64,000 bases of DNA, from assembly GCF_000152785.1 (NCBI RefSeq), contig NZ_CH672414.1:1924639-1988638 (forward strand), in the 5' to 3' direction. The position numbers and the translations under genes are program-made. The notes below the pieces were generated by a model, which was not told the origin of the DNA, ran no database searches, and saw only the letters and a program-made list of their open reading frames with translations. The DNA comes from Yoonia vestfoldensis SKA53. GTDB lineage: Bacteria; Pseudomonadota; Alphaproteobacteria; Rhodobacterales; Rhodobacteraceae. Numbering within the stretch: position 1 is the stretch's first letter; each line of letters starts with the position of its first letter. Positions 43,756 through 52,661 of the stretch are shown here, in pieces.

Positions 43756-46071
43756 ATGAAGATCAAGGAAATCTTTACTACGATGGACTATGGTCCCGCC
43801 CTCGAGAGCAAGGCAGAGGCGCTGGCTTGGTTGGCGCAACATGACAACCTTGTCGGCCATTTCATTGGCGGCAAATGGACGCCCGCGCGCGATGATTTCG
43901 CCACCACCAACCCTGCAACGGGCGAAAAGCTGGCTGGTGTCACCAAAGGCACCTCTGCCGATATCGCCGTCGCCGTCGCTGCCGCGCGCAAGGCGCAGCC
44001 CGCTTGGGCCAAGTCAGGACACAAGCGCGCTCGCGTGCTGTATGCGATCGCCCGGCTGATGCAAAAGCATGCCCGTCTGCTGGCGGTGATGGAAACGCTC
44101 GATAACGGCAAGCCGATCCGCGAGGCGCGTGATATCGACGTGCCACTGGCGATCCGGCATTTCTATCACCATGCGGGGTTCGCCCAGTTGATGCAGGACG
44201 AATTACCCGACCGCGCGGCACTGGGCGTTTGCGGGCAAATCATCCCGTGGAATTTTCCGCTGTTGATGCTCGCGTGGAAAATCGCGCCGGCGCTGGCGAT
44301 GGGCAATACCGTGGTGCTGAAACCCGCCGAATACACGCCGCTGACCGCGATGGTCTTTGCCGATATCTGTATGCAGGCGGGTGTGCCTGCGGGTGTCGTC
44401 AATATCGTCATGGGCGACGGTGAAACGGGGGCTGCGCTGGTCGCGGCGGATGTCGACAAGATCGCCTTTACCGGATCGACCGATGTAGGCCGCAAGATCC
44501 GCGAAGCCACGGCGGGGACGGGCAAGGCGCTGTCGCTCGAACTGGGGGGCAAGTCGCCATACATCGTGTTCGATGATGCCGATATGGATAGCGCCGTCGA
44601 AGGCTTGGTCGATGCGATCTGGTTCAATCAAGGCCAAGTCTGCTGCGCCGGATCGCGCCTTTTGGTGCAGGAAGGGATCGCGGATCGGTTCTATGCCAAG
44701 CTGAAAGCGCGGATGGACGGGCTGCGCATCGGTGATCCTTTGGACAAATGCATCGACATCGGCGCGATCGTCGATCCGGTGCAACTGGCGCAGATCACGG
44801 CGATGGTGAGCGCCAATGCGGAAGGTGAAACCTATCAGATCACGGCGCCGGAGGGGTGTTTTTATCCCCCCACCCTCATCACCGGATTATCGCCCGCATC
44901 GCATCTGATGCAGGAGGAAATCTTTGGCCCCGTGTTAGTGGCGACGACCTTTCGCACGCCTGCCGAAGCGGTCGAGATTGCCAATAACACGCGTTACGGC
45001 CTTGCCGCCTCGGTCTGGTCAGAGAATATCAACCTCGCACTCGATATTGCGCCGAAACTGGTGGCGGGGATCGTGTGGATCAACGGGACCAATATGATGG
45101 ACGCCGCCGCCGGTTTCGGCGGTCTGCGCGAGAGCGGGTTCGGGCGCGAAGGCGGCTGGGAAGGGCTGGCAGGCTATACGCGGCCCAAAGCCAGCGCCAA
45201 GCCAATCAAGCGCATCACGGCCTTCGCCAGCAGTGACAGCAGCCCCGCCGACCCGCTGGACCGGACGACGAAGCTTTATATCGGGGGCAAACAGACGCGG
45301 CCTGATGGCGGCTATTCGCGCGCGGTGTTCAACCCGCGCGGCAAATTGCTGGGCCATGTGTCCGAGGCGAACCGCAAGGACCTGCGCAACGCGGTCGAGG
45401 CGATGAATGCCGCCAAGGGCTGGTCGAAATCCACCGGCCATCTGCGTGCGCAGATCCTCTATTACATCGCGGAAAACCTGTCTGCGCGGGGCGATGAACT
45501 GGCCAAGCGCCTTAAGGACCTGACCGGCAAATCCGGCACAGCCGAGGTGGAACAGACCATCCGCGCGCTGTTTACCTTTGCGGCCTGGGCCGACAAATAC
45601 GACGGCAAGGTCCACGGCGTGCCGATCCGGGGCGTGGCATTGGCGATGCATGAAGCAGTGGGCAATATCGCGGTATTCTGCGGGGAGGCGACCCCGCTGC
45701 TGGGGCTGGTCACACCGATGGCCGCAGCGATCAGCATGGGCAACCGCGTGACCTTGGTCACCTCCGCACCCTTTCCGCTGATCGTGGCAGAGATTTACCA
45801 GATATTGGAAACCTCCGACCTGCCGGCTGGTGTCGTCAACATACTGACCGGCGATCATTCCGATCTGGCGGGCCATGCCGCCAAACATCACGACATTGAT
45901 GCCGTCTGGTCGTTTTCAGGCGCGGATATTTCGGCCACGATCGAAAAGGGCAGCGCCAGCAATCTCAAGCGCACATGGGTCAACAATGGTACGGCCCTCA
46001 CCCCCACTGCGCGCGACTGGTTGGCGGCAGCGACCGAGGTCAAGAATATCTGGATTCCCTACGGCGAATAG
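43756..46071 (+). CDS. ALDH16-type double aldehyde dehydrogenase
   Basis: 771 residues with two aldehyde dehydrogenase domains. Domain 1 (about 30-490) is complete: IIPWNFP with N166, LELGGKSP with E262, and catalytic Cys in FNQGQVCCAGSR (C296 by alignment to ALDH2). Domain 2 (about 510-771) keeps the fold (YIGGKQTRPDGGYSRAVFNPRG) but has SASNLKRTWVNNGTAL where the catalytic loop should be and no active Cys. This architecture is that of ALDH16. Next to deoC it probably oxidises the acetaldehyde released by the aldolase. Confidence 0.88.
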   Translation: MKIKEIFTTMDYGPALESKAEALAWLAQHDNLVGHFIGGKWTPARDDFATTNPATGEKLAGVTKGTSADIAVAVAAARKAQPAWAKSGHKRARVLYAIARLMQKHARLLAVMETLDNGKPIREARDIDVPLAIRHFYHHAGFAQLMQDELPDRAALGVCGQIIPWNFPLLMLAWKIAPALAMGNTVVLKPAEYTPLTAMVFADICMQAGVPAGVVNIVMGDGETGAALVAADVDKIAFTGSTDVGRKIREATAGTGKALSLELGGKSPYIVFDDADMDSAVEGLVDAIWFNQGQVCCAGSRLLVQEGIADRFYAKLKARMDGLRIGDPLDKCIDIGAIVDPVQLAQITAMVSANAEGETYQITAPEGCFYPPTLITGLSPASHLMQEEIFGPVLVATTFRTPAEAVEIANNTRYGLAASVWSENINLALDIAPKLVAGIVWINGTNMMDAAAGFGGLRESGFGREGGWEGLAGYTRPKASAKPIKRITAFASSDSSPADPLDRTTKLYIGGKQTRPDGGYSRAVFNPRGKLLGHVSEANRKDLRNAVEAMNAAKGWSKSTGHLRAQILYYIAENLSARGDELAKRLKDLTGKSGTAEVEQTIRALFTFAAWADKYDGKVHGVPIRGVALAMHEAVGNIAVFCGEATPLLGLVTPMAAAISMGNRVTLVTSAPFPLIVAEIYQILETSDLPAGVVNILTGDHSDLAGHAAKHHDIDAVWSFSGADISATIEKGSASNLKRTWVNNGTALTPTARDWLAAATEVKNIWIPYGE

Positions 46072-46722
46072 CTATTTGCGCCCGAACCACCGGCCACGAC
46101 GTTCGGCCAGATCGGCCTGTGCCGCGTCGATGTGATGCGTCGCGGCATCAATCACCGGATCGACCGCGCGTTCCCATAACTGCCGCCACATGGCGCGCAA
46201 GAACACGACCGCGATCAGCAGAAACACGAAAAAGACGATGTTGAACCATGGGATGATCGTCACATCGGGGCTATCGACGACGCGCAAGCCCACGGCATTG
46301 GGATAGATGCTGAGCCAGCGGTTGCGCCAGCCATAATGCGTAACCACGACCCAATCCTCGCCGCGGGTCAGATTGGCGGCTTCGGCCTGCAGGTCGGCGG
46401 AATTGAACTTGAAATATGGCGGCCAGATCCAGCCTGTATCTTCGTTGCGGTAAACCATCACACGCGATGTGTCGCGCTGGATAAAGCCAAACAGAAAGGT
46501 ATTTTGCTTTTGGGTATTAATCAGCCGCAAATCGCGGGTGTCGGGTGTCGCGGACCCGCTGTCCCCGCTGGCAAAGAAGATCCGGTTGAATGATCCCAGA
46601 TCGGTGCGGATCACCTCGGTCGAGGTGACTTTGACCACATCATGCTGTGGCAGAACATAATGCAGAAACATTGCCACGCCTGCCAGCACCAGCAGTCGAA
46701 AGACGAATTTGACGCGGGCCAT
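46072..46722 (-). CDS. DUF1523 family membrane protein
   Basis: 216 residues: helix near 6-24 (FVFRLLVLAGVAMFLHYVLP), a periplasmic domain (HDVVKVTSTEVIRTD, LINTQKQNTFLFGFIQRDTSRVMVYRNEDTGWIWPPYFKFNSADLQ), a second helix near 160-182, then a basic cytoplasmic helix. The middle segment is typical of DUF1523, which is common in Rhodobacterales and has no known function. It ends one base after the ALDH stop on the opposite strand and is followed by another small membrane-protein gene upstream. Confidence 0.75.
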   Translation of the reverse strand: MARVKFVFRLLVLAGVAMFLHYVLPQHDVVKVTSTEVIRTDLGSFNRIFFASGDSGSATPDTRDLRLINTQKQNTFLFGFIQRDTSRVMVYRNEDTGWIWPPYFKFNSADLQAEAANLTRGEDWVVVTHYGWRNRWLSIYPNAVGLRVVDSPDVTIIPWFNIVFFVFLLIAVVFLRAMWRQLWERAVDPVIDAATHHIDAAQADLAERRGRWFGRK

Positions 46723-46730
46723 GGCTATCC

Positions 46731-47006
46731 TCAGTTCATGTTGATCATATAGATGATGGACCCGATCACAATTGTCGGCACCACATAGACCAGCCCGACC
46801 AGTTTTGGGCGGATGGACGCATTATAGGCTGTCATACCCGCAGTGACAAATGCATCGCGCGCGGCGCGGTCAGTATTGCCTGGATGGGCGCCATCAAACG
46901 ACTTTTCCAACCGTTCCTTGCGGACCGACCGAGCATAGATCGCAACGGACCAATAGATCACCGTCAATGCGATGAAACCGAAAATCACCAGCTTGATAAA
47001 GGCCAT
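46731..47006 (-). CDS. Small membrane protein, function unknown
   Basis: 91 residues with an N-terminal helix (IKLVIFGFIALTVIYWSVAIYA) and a C-terminal helix (LVGLVYVVPTIVIGSIIYMI), joined by a charged stretch (RSVRKERLEKSFDG). Eight bases before the DUF1523 gene, probably co-transcribed. No family recognised. Confidence 0.6.
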   Translation of the reverse strand: MAFIKLVIFGFIALTVIYWSVAIYARSVRKERLEKSFDGAHPGNTDRAARDAFVTAGMTAYNASIRPKLVGLVYVVPTIVIGSIIYMINMN

Positions 47007-47082
47007 GTCCTACTGTCCCGTTTAGCATCACCGGGATGATAAATAATGTCGCTTTGGCCAATGCCAAGACGGGTCAGGCCCG

Positions 47083-47436
47083 CTACCATGTCTTGTCGAC
47101 CCATTTGCGCGGCAGACCGGCAACCGACAGCACCATGATCGGTGCCCAGATGATCGCAGCGATCACGCCCAAACCGCCAAAGGTGACCAGATTCTGCCTC
47201 AACCCATTGGCCAGCAAGTCCCGCGCGGGCACGCCCTGCCAGACATAAAGGCCGAAAAAGAAAGCCGCGCTCAGGATGCACATTACCAGCGCGGACGGGG
47301 CAGCATTGGCCAGCAGGGCAAACACGCCTTCGGGCAACAACCGCGCGATCAAGCGCGGCACGCCAAAGCCGAGCAGCGCAAGGATCAGGATGGGCAAAAA
47401 CAGCCCGTCTGAAATGATGTTACCCATGCGGTTCAT
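47083..47436 (-). CDS. Membrane protein, function unknown
   Basis: 117 residues with three hydrophobic helices (about 12-30, 45-66 and 85-105). No family motif seen. First of a probable three-gene minus-strand unit with the next two genes, 76 bases apart. The conserved-looking end GLPRKWVDKTW supports a real protein. Confidence 0.6.
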   Translation of the reverse strand: MNRMGNIISDGLFLPILILALLGFGVPRLIARLLPEGVFALLANAAPSALVMCILSAAFFFGLYVWQGVPARDLLANGLRQNLVTFGGLGVIAAIIWAPIMVLSVAGLPRKWVDKTW

Positions 47437-47530
47437 ACCTTTGCCGGATCATCCCGCGCCTTGCGGGTTCTTGACACAGCGCGCCAAACCCAGCCAGTCT
47501 GCGCCAGTTTTGCCATGAAAGGGCCGTAAC

Positions 47531-47875
47531 ATGCCAGCCACCATCGCGCAGGTGACCGCAGATGGCGTCACCCCCGAGATCAGCCGCCCCAGCGCGGAAA
47601 AGCTGATTTCAGGTGATCCGGTCTTTACGACATGGAATATCGAGGATGCGGACGGGCTTTATGCCGGGATCTGGCAATCAACGCCGGGCAAATGGCGGGT
47701 CCGATATGACGAATGGGAATATTTCAGCCTGACGGCGGGCAAATCCATCATCACGCCCGACGGCGGCACACCGATCACGCTGACGACAGGCGACAGCTAT
47801 ATCATCCGCCCGGGTTTCACCGGAACATGGGAAGTGGTCGAAGAGACCGTCAAGGATTATGTGATCCGTCTATAG
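47531..47875 (+). CDS. Cupin domain protein (DUF861 type)
   Basis: 114 residues forming a single small cupin: GIWQSTPGKWRVRYDEWEYFSLTAGKSIITPDGGTPITLTTGDSYIIRPGFTGTWEVVE. The pattern WrvrYdEwEyf with a following G-D-x-x-x-I-x-P-G-F is that of the Cupin_3 family related to ureidoglycine aminohydrolase. The usual metal His residues are not obvious. Function unknown. Confidence 0.8.
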   Translation: MPATIAQVTADGVTPEISRPSAEKLISGDPVFTTWNIEDADGLYAGIWQSTPGKWRVRYDEWEYFSLTAGKSIITPDGGTPITLTTGDSYIIRPGFTGTWEVVEETVKDYVIRL

Positions 47876-47879
47876 CACG

Positions 47880-48695
47880 TCAGATCATCCCCATCCACAA
47901 TGCATCAAGATCAGGCGGGCGGTTCGCCGCCTCGGCATCAGGGCCGATCAGCTCCTCAGCGGCGATCATCGTGGGCGGCAGCTCTACGCCACGGTCGTAA
48001 TTTTCCGGATCGACGCGCAGCGATTCTTCAGGCGACCGGATCAGCACGGGCATCGGCGCTGTGATCTGGTTGTACAGATGGATGATGTCCTGATTGAACA
48101 GGCGAATACATCCCGCCGACCCCGAATTGCCGATGGACGGCAGGTCATTGGTGCCATGGATGCGGTAGAACGTGTCGCGCCCGCCTCGGAACAGATACAA
48201 CGCGCGCGCGCCAAGCGGACTGCGCAACCCGCCGGGGATACCGGCCCGAAAATCGCCGTACACCTCGGGTTCGGTGCGCAGCATGTTCTGCGTCGGCGTC
48301 CAGCCGGGCCATGCGCGCATGAATTGCATCGTCGCGCGTCCTCGGATCGACCGGCCCGCGCGCCCTACGCCCACGGGATAGCGTGTCGCGGTGCCATCGG
48401 CCCTCACATGGTACAAAAACTTGGCATAGGGATCTACGTCGAGAGAATTTGGCGGCGCCTCGCCCTGATAAAGGCCGGTCACGCGGCGGTTGACACCCTG
48501 CAGGTATTCACTGGGGATACCCGGCAGGTTGTAACCGGCATCCATAATCGGGGCGTACCCCTCGACCCAGTCTAGCTGTGTCGGCGGCTCCGGCTCTGTG
48601 ACGGCGGGGTCTATTCGTGGCGCGCAAGCTGTCGCGGTACTGCCTAGCAACATCGCGCCAAAGGCGCGGCGACTGATATCATACGACAAGTTCAT
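47880..48695 (-). CDS. L,D-transpeptidase (YkuD family), lipoprotein
   Basis: 271 residues. Start ATG 48695 after AAGGA. N-terminus SRRAFGAMLLGSTATAC combines a twin-arginine-like signal with a lipobox (Cys at about 24). Catalytic motif IHGTNDLPSIGNSGSAGCIRL near residues 178-198 has the His and Cys of the YkuD domain. Cross-links peptidoglycan stems (3-3 links) or attaches proteins to the wall, acting in the periplasm. Monocistronic. Confidence 0.92.
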   Translation of the reverse strand: MNLSYDISRRAFGAMLLGSTATACAPRIDPAVTEPEPPTQLDWVEGYAPIMDAGYNLPGIPSEYLQGVNRRVTGLYQGEAPPNSLDVDPYAKFLYHVRADGTATRYPVGVGRAGRSIRGRATMQFMRAWPGWTPTQNMLRTEPEVYGDFRAGIPGGLRSPLGARALYLFRGGRDTFYRIHGTNDLPSIGNSGSAGCIRLFNQDIIHLYNQITAPMPVLIRSPEESLRVDPENYDRGVELPPTMIAAEELIGPDAEAANRPPDLDALWMGMI

Positions 48696-48848
48696 TCTGC
48701 ATTCCTTGTGTGTCAGGTGCGGTGTTAACACCGCACCCCCAGACACCGAAACGCAAGACGGGCAAAAAGGTACCGTTGATCGACAAATTGTGACTTTTCG
48801 TGACAATTTACCCCAGAAATAGCGCGGATAGGCTGGTTTCAGCCGACG

Positions 48849-50054
48849 TTACGCAATGATGTTGAAGGCCGGACCATAGGGATAGCCGGTGATATCCTCG
48901 TTCCCGTCTTCGGTAATGAACAAAATATCATGTTCGCGGTATCCGCCTGCGCCCGGCTGACCATGCGGGATCGTCAGCATTGGTTCCATCGAAATGACCA
49001 TGCCGGGTTCCAGCACGGTGGGGATATCCTCGCGCAGCTCCAGCCCCGCCTCGCGGCCATAATAATGCGACAGCACGCCAAAGGAATGGCCATAGCCAAA
49101 GGTGCGGTACTGCAGCAGATCGCGGTCAGCCAGGAAGGTGTTGATCTTGGCGGTTACATCCGCACAGATAGCCCCCGGCACAAGCAGGGACATGCCGTAT
49201 TCATGGGCGGCGACATTCGCCTCCCAGATGGCGAGGCTGGCAGCATCGGCCTCACCCACGAACAGGGTCCGTTCAAGGGCGGTGTAATAGCCGCTGATCA
49301 TCGGAAAGGTGTTGAGCGACAGGATGTCTCCATTTTCCAGCTTGCGCGACGTCACAGGGTTATGCGCGCCATCGGTGTTGATCCCCGACTGGAACCAGAC
49401 CCAGGTGTCACGGTACTCGGCCTGCGGGAACCGTGCGGCGATTTCCAGCTCCATCGCGTCGCGCCCTGCCATGGCCACATCAATCTCGCGCACACCCGGT
49501 TTGATCGCATCGCGGATCGCATAGCCGCCAACATCGGCCACGGCTGCACCCGCGCGGATGAGGTCCAGTTCAGCTGGCGATTTGCGCATTCTTTGTGCCA
49601 TTGTCTCTGCCGCCAGATCGACCAGACGTGCCGGTTGCAGATTGTCGCGCAAGGCCAATCGGATCGCCACGGTCAGGTGGTCCGATTCGTAGCCCAGCAC
49701 CTTGCCCAAACCCGTCACCGACCGCACCGCGCGCCAGTAATTGCTGCGGTCCCAATCGGTATAGGTTATCGCATCGCCATAAGACCGCCGCCAAGGCTGC
49801 GCAGCGTCGATGCCTGCGCTGATTGTCACGCAATCGGTCGGCGTGACGACCAGCCCGTATTGCCGCCCGAAACTGCAATACAGAAAGCCGGAATAATAAG
49901 CGATGTTCTGCATCGAGGTGAACAACACCGCTTCGACCCCTGCCTTGTCCATGATGGCACGCAGTCCCGCCAGCCGCGCCTCGTATTCGGCAGCGGCAAA
50001 TGGCAGGGTCTTTTCACCTTGGTGGAATTTATAGAAATGTGGACGCGCTGTCAT
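48849..50054 (-). CDS. Creatinase (creatine amidinohydrolase)
   Basis: Hydrolyses creatine to sarcosine and urea in the cytoplasm. 401 residues from MTARPHFYKFHQGEK, the usual length. Close to Pseudomonas creatinase throughout: FLYCSFGRQYGLVVT, AAQPWRRSYGDAITYTDWDRSNYW, WVWFQSGINTDGAHNPVTSRKL, GDILSLNTFPMISGYYTALERTLF, LQYRTFGYGHSFGVLSHYYGREAGLELREDI and MEPMLTIPHGQPGAGGYREHDIL. Metal-dependent relatives in the M24 fold have ligands replaced here, as in creatinase. The urea would not need import but supports a urea-centred nitrogen economy. No sarcosine oxidase gene is adjacent. Confidence 0.9.
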   Translation of the reverse strand: MTARPHFYKFHQGEKTLPFAAAEYEARLAGLRAIMDKAGVEAVLFTSMQNIAYYSGFLYCSFGRQYGLVVTPTDCVTISAGIDAAQPWRRSYGDAITYTDWDRSNYWRAVRSVTGLGKVLGYESDHLTVAIRLALRDNLQPARLVDLAAETMAQRMRKSPAELDLIRAGAAVADVGGYAIRDAIKPGVREIDVAMAGRDAMELEIAARFPQAEYRDTWVWFQSGINTDGAHNPVTSRKLENGDILSLNTFPMISGYYTALERTLFVGEADAASLAIWEANVAAHEYGMSLLVPGAICADVTAKINTFLADRDLLQYRTFGYGHSFGVLSHYYGREAGLELREDIPTVLEPGMVISMEPMLTIPHGQPGAGGYREHDILFITEDGNEDITGYPYGPAFNIIA

Positions 50055-50156
50055 GGCGGACCCTTTCCTCAACGGTCCCGGCGTTCAGGACGGACAAAGC
50101 CAGAGGTAGCGACGCCATCGCCACAGGCCTAGTGCTAGCGCAGGCCGCGCAGCCGA

Positions 50157-51056
50157 TCAAGCCAATCTATCACCCAAGCTGAGCCCGTTCAGAACATCCG
50201 CGGCAGGCATCGCACGCTTGCCTTCGCGTTGGGCCGTGGTGATGGTGACGGCACCCGTGGCGCAGGCGATGGTAAAGCCATCCAGCACCGTGCCGGGAGC
50301 GGCATTGCCATCCGCTGTTTCAGCCCCCAAAAGCTTGACCCGTTCGCCCGCCACATCGCACCATGCGCCCGGAAACGGCGACAGCCCGTTGATCTGGCGC
50401 GCGACCGTTGCTGCAGGTTGGGCCCAATCCACGCGCCCCTCGGCCTTGTCGATCTTGGCGGCATAGGTGACGCCTTCGTCGGGTTGCGGCTCCGGTGTCA
50501 GATCGGGCAGACGGCGCAACGCTTCGACAACCAGCCGCGCGCCCATGGCAGACAGGCGGTCATGCAGGGCACCCGTCGTGTCATCGGCGGCAATGTCGGT
50601 CGCTTCGCGCAGCAGGACAGGGCCGGTATCCAACCCCGCCTCCATCTGCATGATGCAGACGCCGGTCTGCGCATCCCCCGCCATGATCGCGCGGTGAATG
50701 GGGGCAGCACCGCGCCAGCGCGGCAGCAAGGAGGCGTGAATATTCAGGCATCCCAGACGCGGCGCGTCCAGCACCGCCTGCGGCAGGATCAACCCGTAGG
50801 CCACGACGACGGCGATATCGGCGTTAAGATCGGCAAACTCCGTCTGCGCCTGCGGATTGCGCAAGCCGACAGGGTGCCGGACAGGCAGGCCCAGTTCCAA
50901 AGCCCGCAGATGCACCGCCTGTGGGCGGTCCTTTTTGCCACGCCCCGCCGGGCGCGGCGGCTGGGTATAAACCGTGACAATGTCATGCCCCGCCGCGACC
51001 AGCGCATCCAGCACCGGGACCGAAAACTCCGGCGTTCCCATGAAGATGATGCGCAT
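50157..51056 (-). CDS. fmt: Methionyl-tRNA formyltransferase
   Basis: Formylates initiator Met-tRNA using formyl-tetrahydrofolate. 299 residues. Motifs: [73 protein letters not shown] (catalytic Asn, His) and [13 protein letters not shown]-terminal OB-like domain starts near 205 ([23 protein letters not shown]). Last in def1-def2-def3-fmt, 15 bases after def3. Confidence 0.95.
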   Translation of the reverse strand: MRIIFMGTPEFSVPVLDALVAAGHDIVTVYTQPPRPAGRGKKDRPQAVHLRALELGLPVRHPVGLRNPQAQTEFADLNADIAVVVAYGLILPQAVLDAPRLGCLNIHASLLPRWRGAAPIHRAIMAGDAQTGVCIMQMEAGLDTGPVLLREATDIAADDTTGALHDRLSAMGARLVVEALRRLPDLTPEPQPDEGVTYAAKIDKAEGRVDWAQPAATVARQINGLSPFPGAWCDVAGERVKLLGAETADGNAAPGTVLDGFTIACATGAVTITTAQREGKRAMPAADVLNGLSLGDRLA

Positions 51057-51071
51057 GGTGTTTCCTTTGGA

Positions 51072-51581
51072 TCAGATCGCAGCTTTAGCGGCGATTTTAT
51101 GTGCTTTCTTGATCAACATATCACGGCGCACCTTGGTCATCCGGTCAATGAACATCCGCCCCGCCAGATGGTCGATCTGGTGCTGTACCGAGGTCGCCCA
51201 AAGGCCGACGAAATCACGCTCCTCAACCTCGCCATCCGCGTTCAGAAACCGGACGGTCACGGCACGCGGGCGGCTGATCCGCGCCCAGACGCCGGGCAGG
51301 TTGGGCGAGCCTTCCTCATGGTCGCGGAACTCCACCGAACTATGCAGGATTTCGGGGTTCGCCATGCGCACCGCCTGCCCCCGCATGGTCGAGGCATCGA
51401 CCACTGCCAAGGCCAGCCCGACACCCAATTGCGGCGCAGCCAAGCCGACACCGGGCATGGTGTCCATCGCCACGATCATTTCATCCCACAGTGCGCGGAT
51501 CTCATCGGTGATCGCGGCAACCGGCGCGGCTGGCGTACGCAACACCGGATGCGGCCACTGCACATAGGCGCGATGCGTCAT
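51072..51581 (-). CDS. Peptide deformylase paralog, probably catalytically inactive
   Basis: 169 residues with the deformylase fold: GVGLAAPQLGVGLALAVVD, then EGSPNLPGVW where active enzymes have EGCLS, and HQIDHLAGRMF where they have HExDH. The metal-binding Cys and the catalytic Glu are both replaced, so hydrolysis by the usual mechanism is unlikely. The ATG overlaps the def2 stop by four bases. The conserved position in a def-def-def-fmt operon suggests a retained non-catalytic role. Confidence 0.85.
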   Translation of the reverse strand: MTHRAYVQWPHPVLRTPAAPVAAITDEIRALWDEMIVAMDTMPGVGLAAPQLGVGLALAVVDASTMRGQAVRMANPEILHSSVEFRDHEEGSPNLPGVWARISRPRAVTVRFLNADGEVEERDFVGLWATSVQHQIDHLAGRMFIDRMTKVRRDMLIKKAHKIAAKAAI

Positions 51582-52036
51582 TGCGCGACCCCGATATCGG
51601 TAATCAGCACACCGTCCAGATGATCGTATTCATGGCACACGCAGATCGCTGCGACACCGTCGAACCGGCCTTGCTGCACGTCGCCCGCGATATCCTGCCA
51701 GCGCATGTCCACCCATATCGGACGGGTGACCGCAAAGGCACGGTCGGGAATCGACAGGCACGCCTCGACCGCAGTCGCGGTGGTCTTTGACCGTGCGATG
51801 ATCTGCGGATTGACGAAGGCTTGCGGATCGGGGTCGCCGTCCTTCCATGTCGTGTCGATGACAAAGACCCGCTGCGAGACACCCACCTGCGGCGCGGCCA
51901 AGCCTCGGCCGGGGGCAGCATACATGGTCGCCAGCATCTCGGCCACGAGCAGAGCCAGATCTTCGTCGAACGCTGTTACGGGTTCAGCCACGGCACGCAG
52001 CACCGGATCGCCATCAAACCGCAGATCCAGTGCCAT
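51578..52036 (-). CDS. Peptide deformylase paralog 2
   Basis: 152 residues. Motif 1 GRGLAAPQVG, motif 2 EACLSIPD (Gly to Ala before the metal Cys), motif 3 HEYDHLDGVL with both His and the catalytic Glu. Likely active, with an altered motif 2. Removes formyl groups from new proteins. Between def1 and the degenerate copy in one operon with fmt. Confidence 0.88.
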   Translation of the reverse strand: MALDLRFDGDPVLRAVAEPVTAFDEDLALLVAEMLATMYAAPGRGLAAPQVGVSQRVFVIDTTWKDGDPDPQAFVNPQIIARSKTTATAVEACLSIPDRAFAVTRPIWVDMRWQDIAGDVQQGRFDGVAAICVCHEYDHLDGVLITDIGVAQ

Positions 52037-52040
52037 GCCG

Positions 52041-52562
52041 TTACCCTCGTGCCATTTCGCGTTTCAGTTTCTGCATCTTGCGGGTGATCATCTGGCGTTT
52101 CAGCGGGCCAAGGCAATCAATGAACAACTTTCCGTCCAAATGGTCGATTTCATGCTGCACGCAGGTCGCCCAAAGCCCGTCAAAGCGCGCACGCTGCGGC
52201 TTGCCGTCAAGGCCCAGCCACGCCACCTCGACCTCGGCGGGTCGCGTCACTTCGGCATATTGTTCGGGGATCGACAAACAGCCCTCATCGTAAACGGAAG
52301 TCGCCTCAGAGGACCAGATAATCTCGGGGTTGATCAGGACCATGGGTTCGGGTGTCGCCTCGGCGTCTTTCTGGCAATCCATAACGATGACGCGGCGCAT
52401 CACCGCCACCTGCGGCGCGGCCAGCCCGATACCGGGGGCCTCATACATGGTTTCAAGCATATCATCGGCCAGCCGCCGCAGATCATCATCAATGGATGCG
52501 ACGGGGGCAGTCACCTTTTTCAGGCGCGGATCGGGATGAATCAGGATGGGGCGAATGGTCAT
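52041..52562 (-). CDS. def: Peptide deformylase
   Basis: Canonical enzyme, 173 residues: GIGLAAPQVA, EGCLSIPEQ and HEIDHLDGKLF, all three metal ligands (Cys, His, His) and the catalytic Glu present. Start MTIRPILIHPDPRLKKV. First of the def-def-def-fmt operon, acting on formyl-Met at ribosomes. Confidence 0.95.
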   Translation of the reverse strand: MTIRPILIHPDPRLKKVTAPVASIDDDLRRLADDMLETMYEAPGIGLAAPQVAVMRRVIVMDCQKDAEATPEPMVLINPEIIWSSEATSVYDEGCLSIPEQYAEVTRPAEVEVAWLGLDGKPQRARFDGLWATCVQHEIDHLDGKLFIDCLGPLKRQMITRKMQKLKREMARG

Positions 52563-52661
52563 GCCAGCGCATTTAGGCCGCGGCGATCAGAAATGCAACG
52601 CGGACCGCTTGCACAGCGCAGCGGTCGGGTTAGGCTGCGCCAAAGCCAGAGGAAAAGCGCC

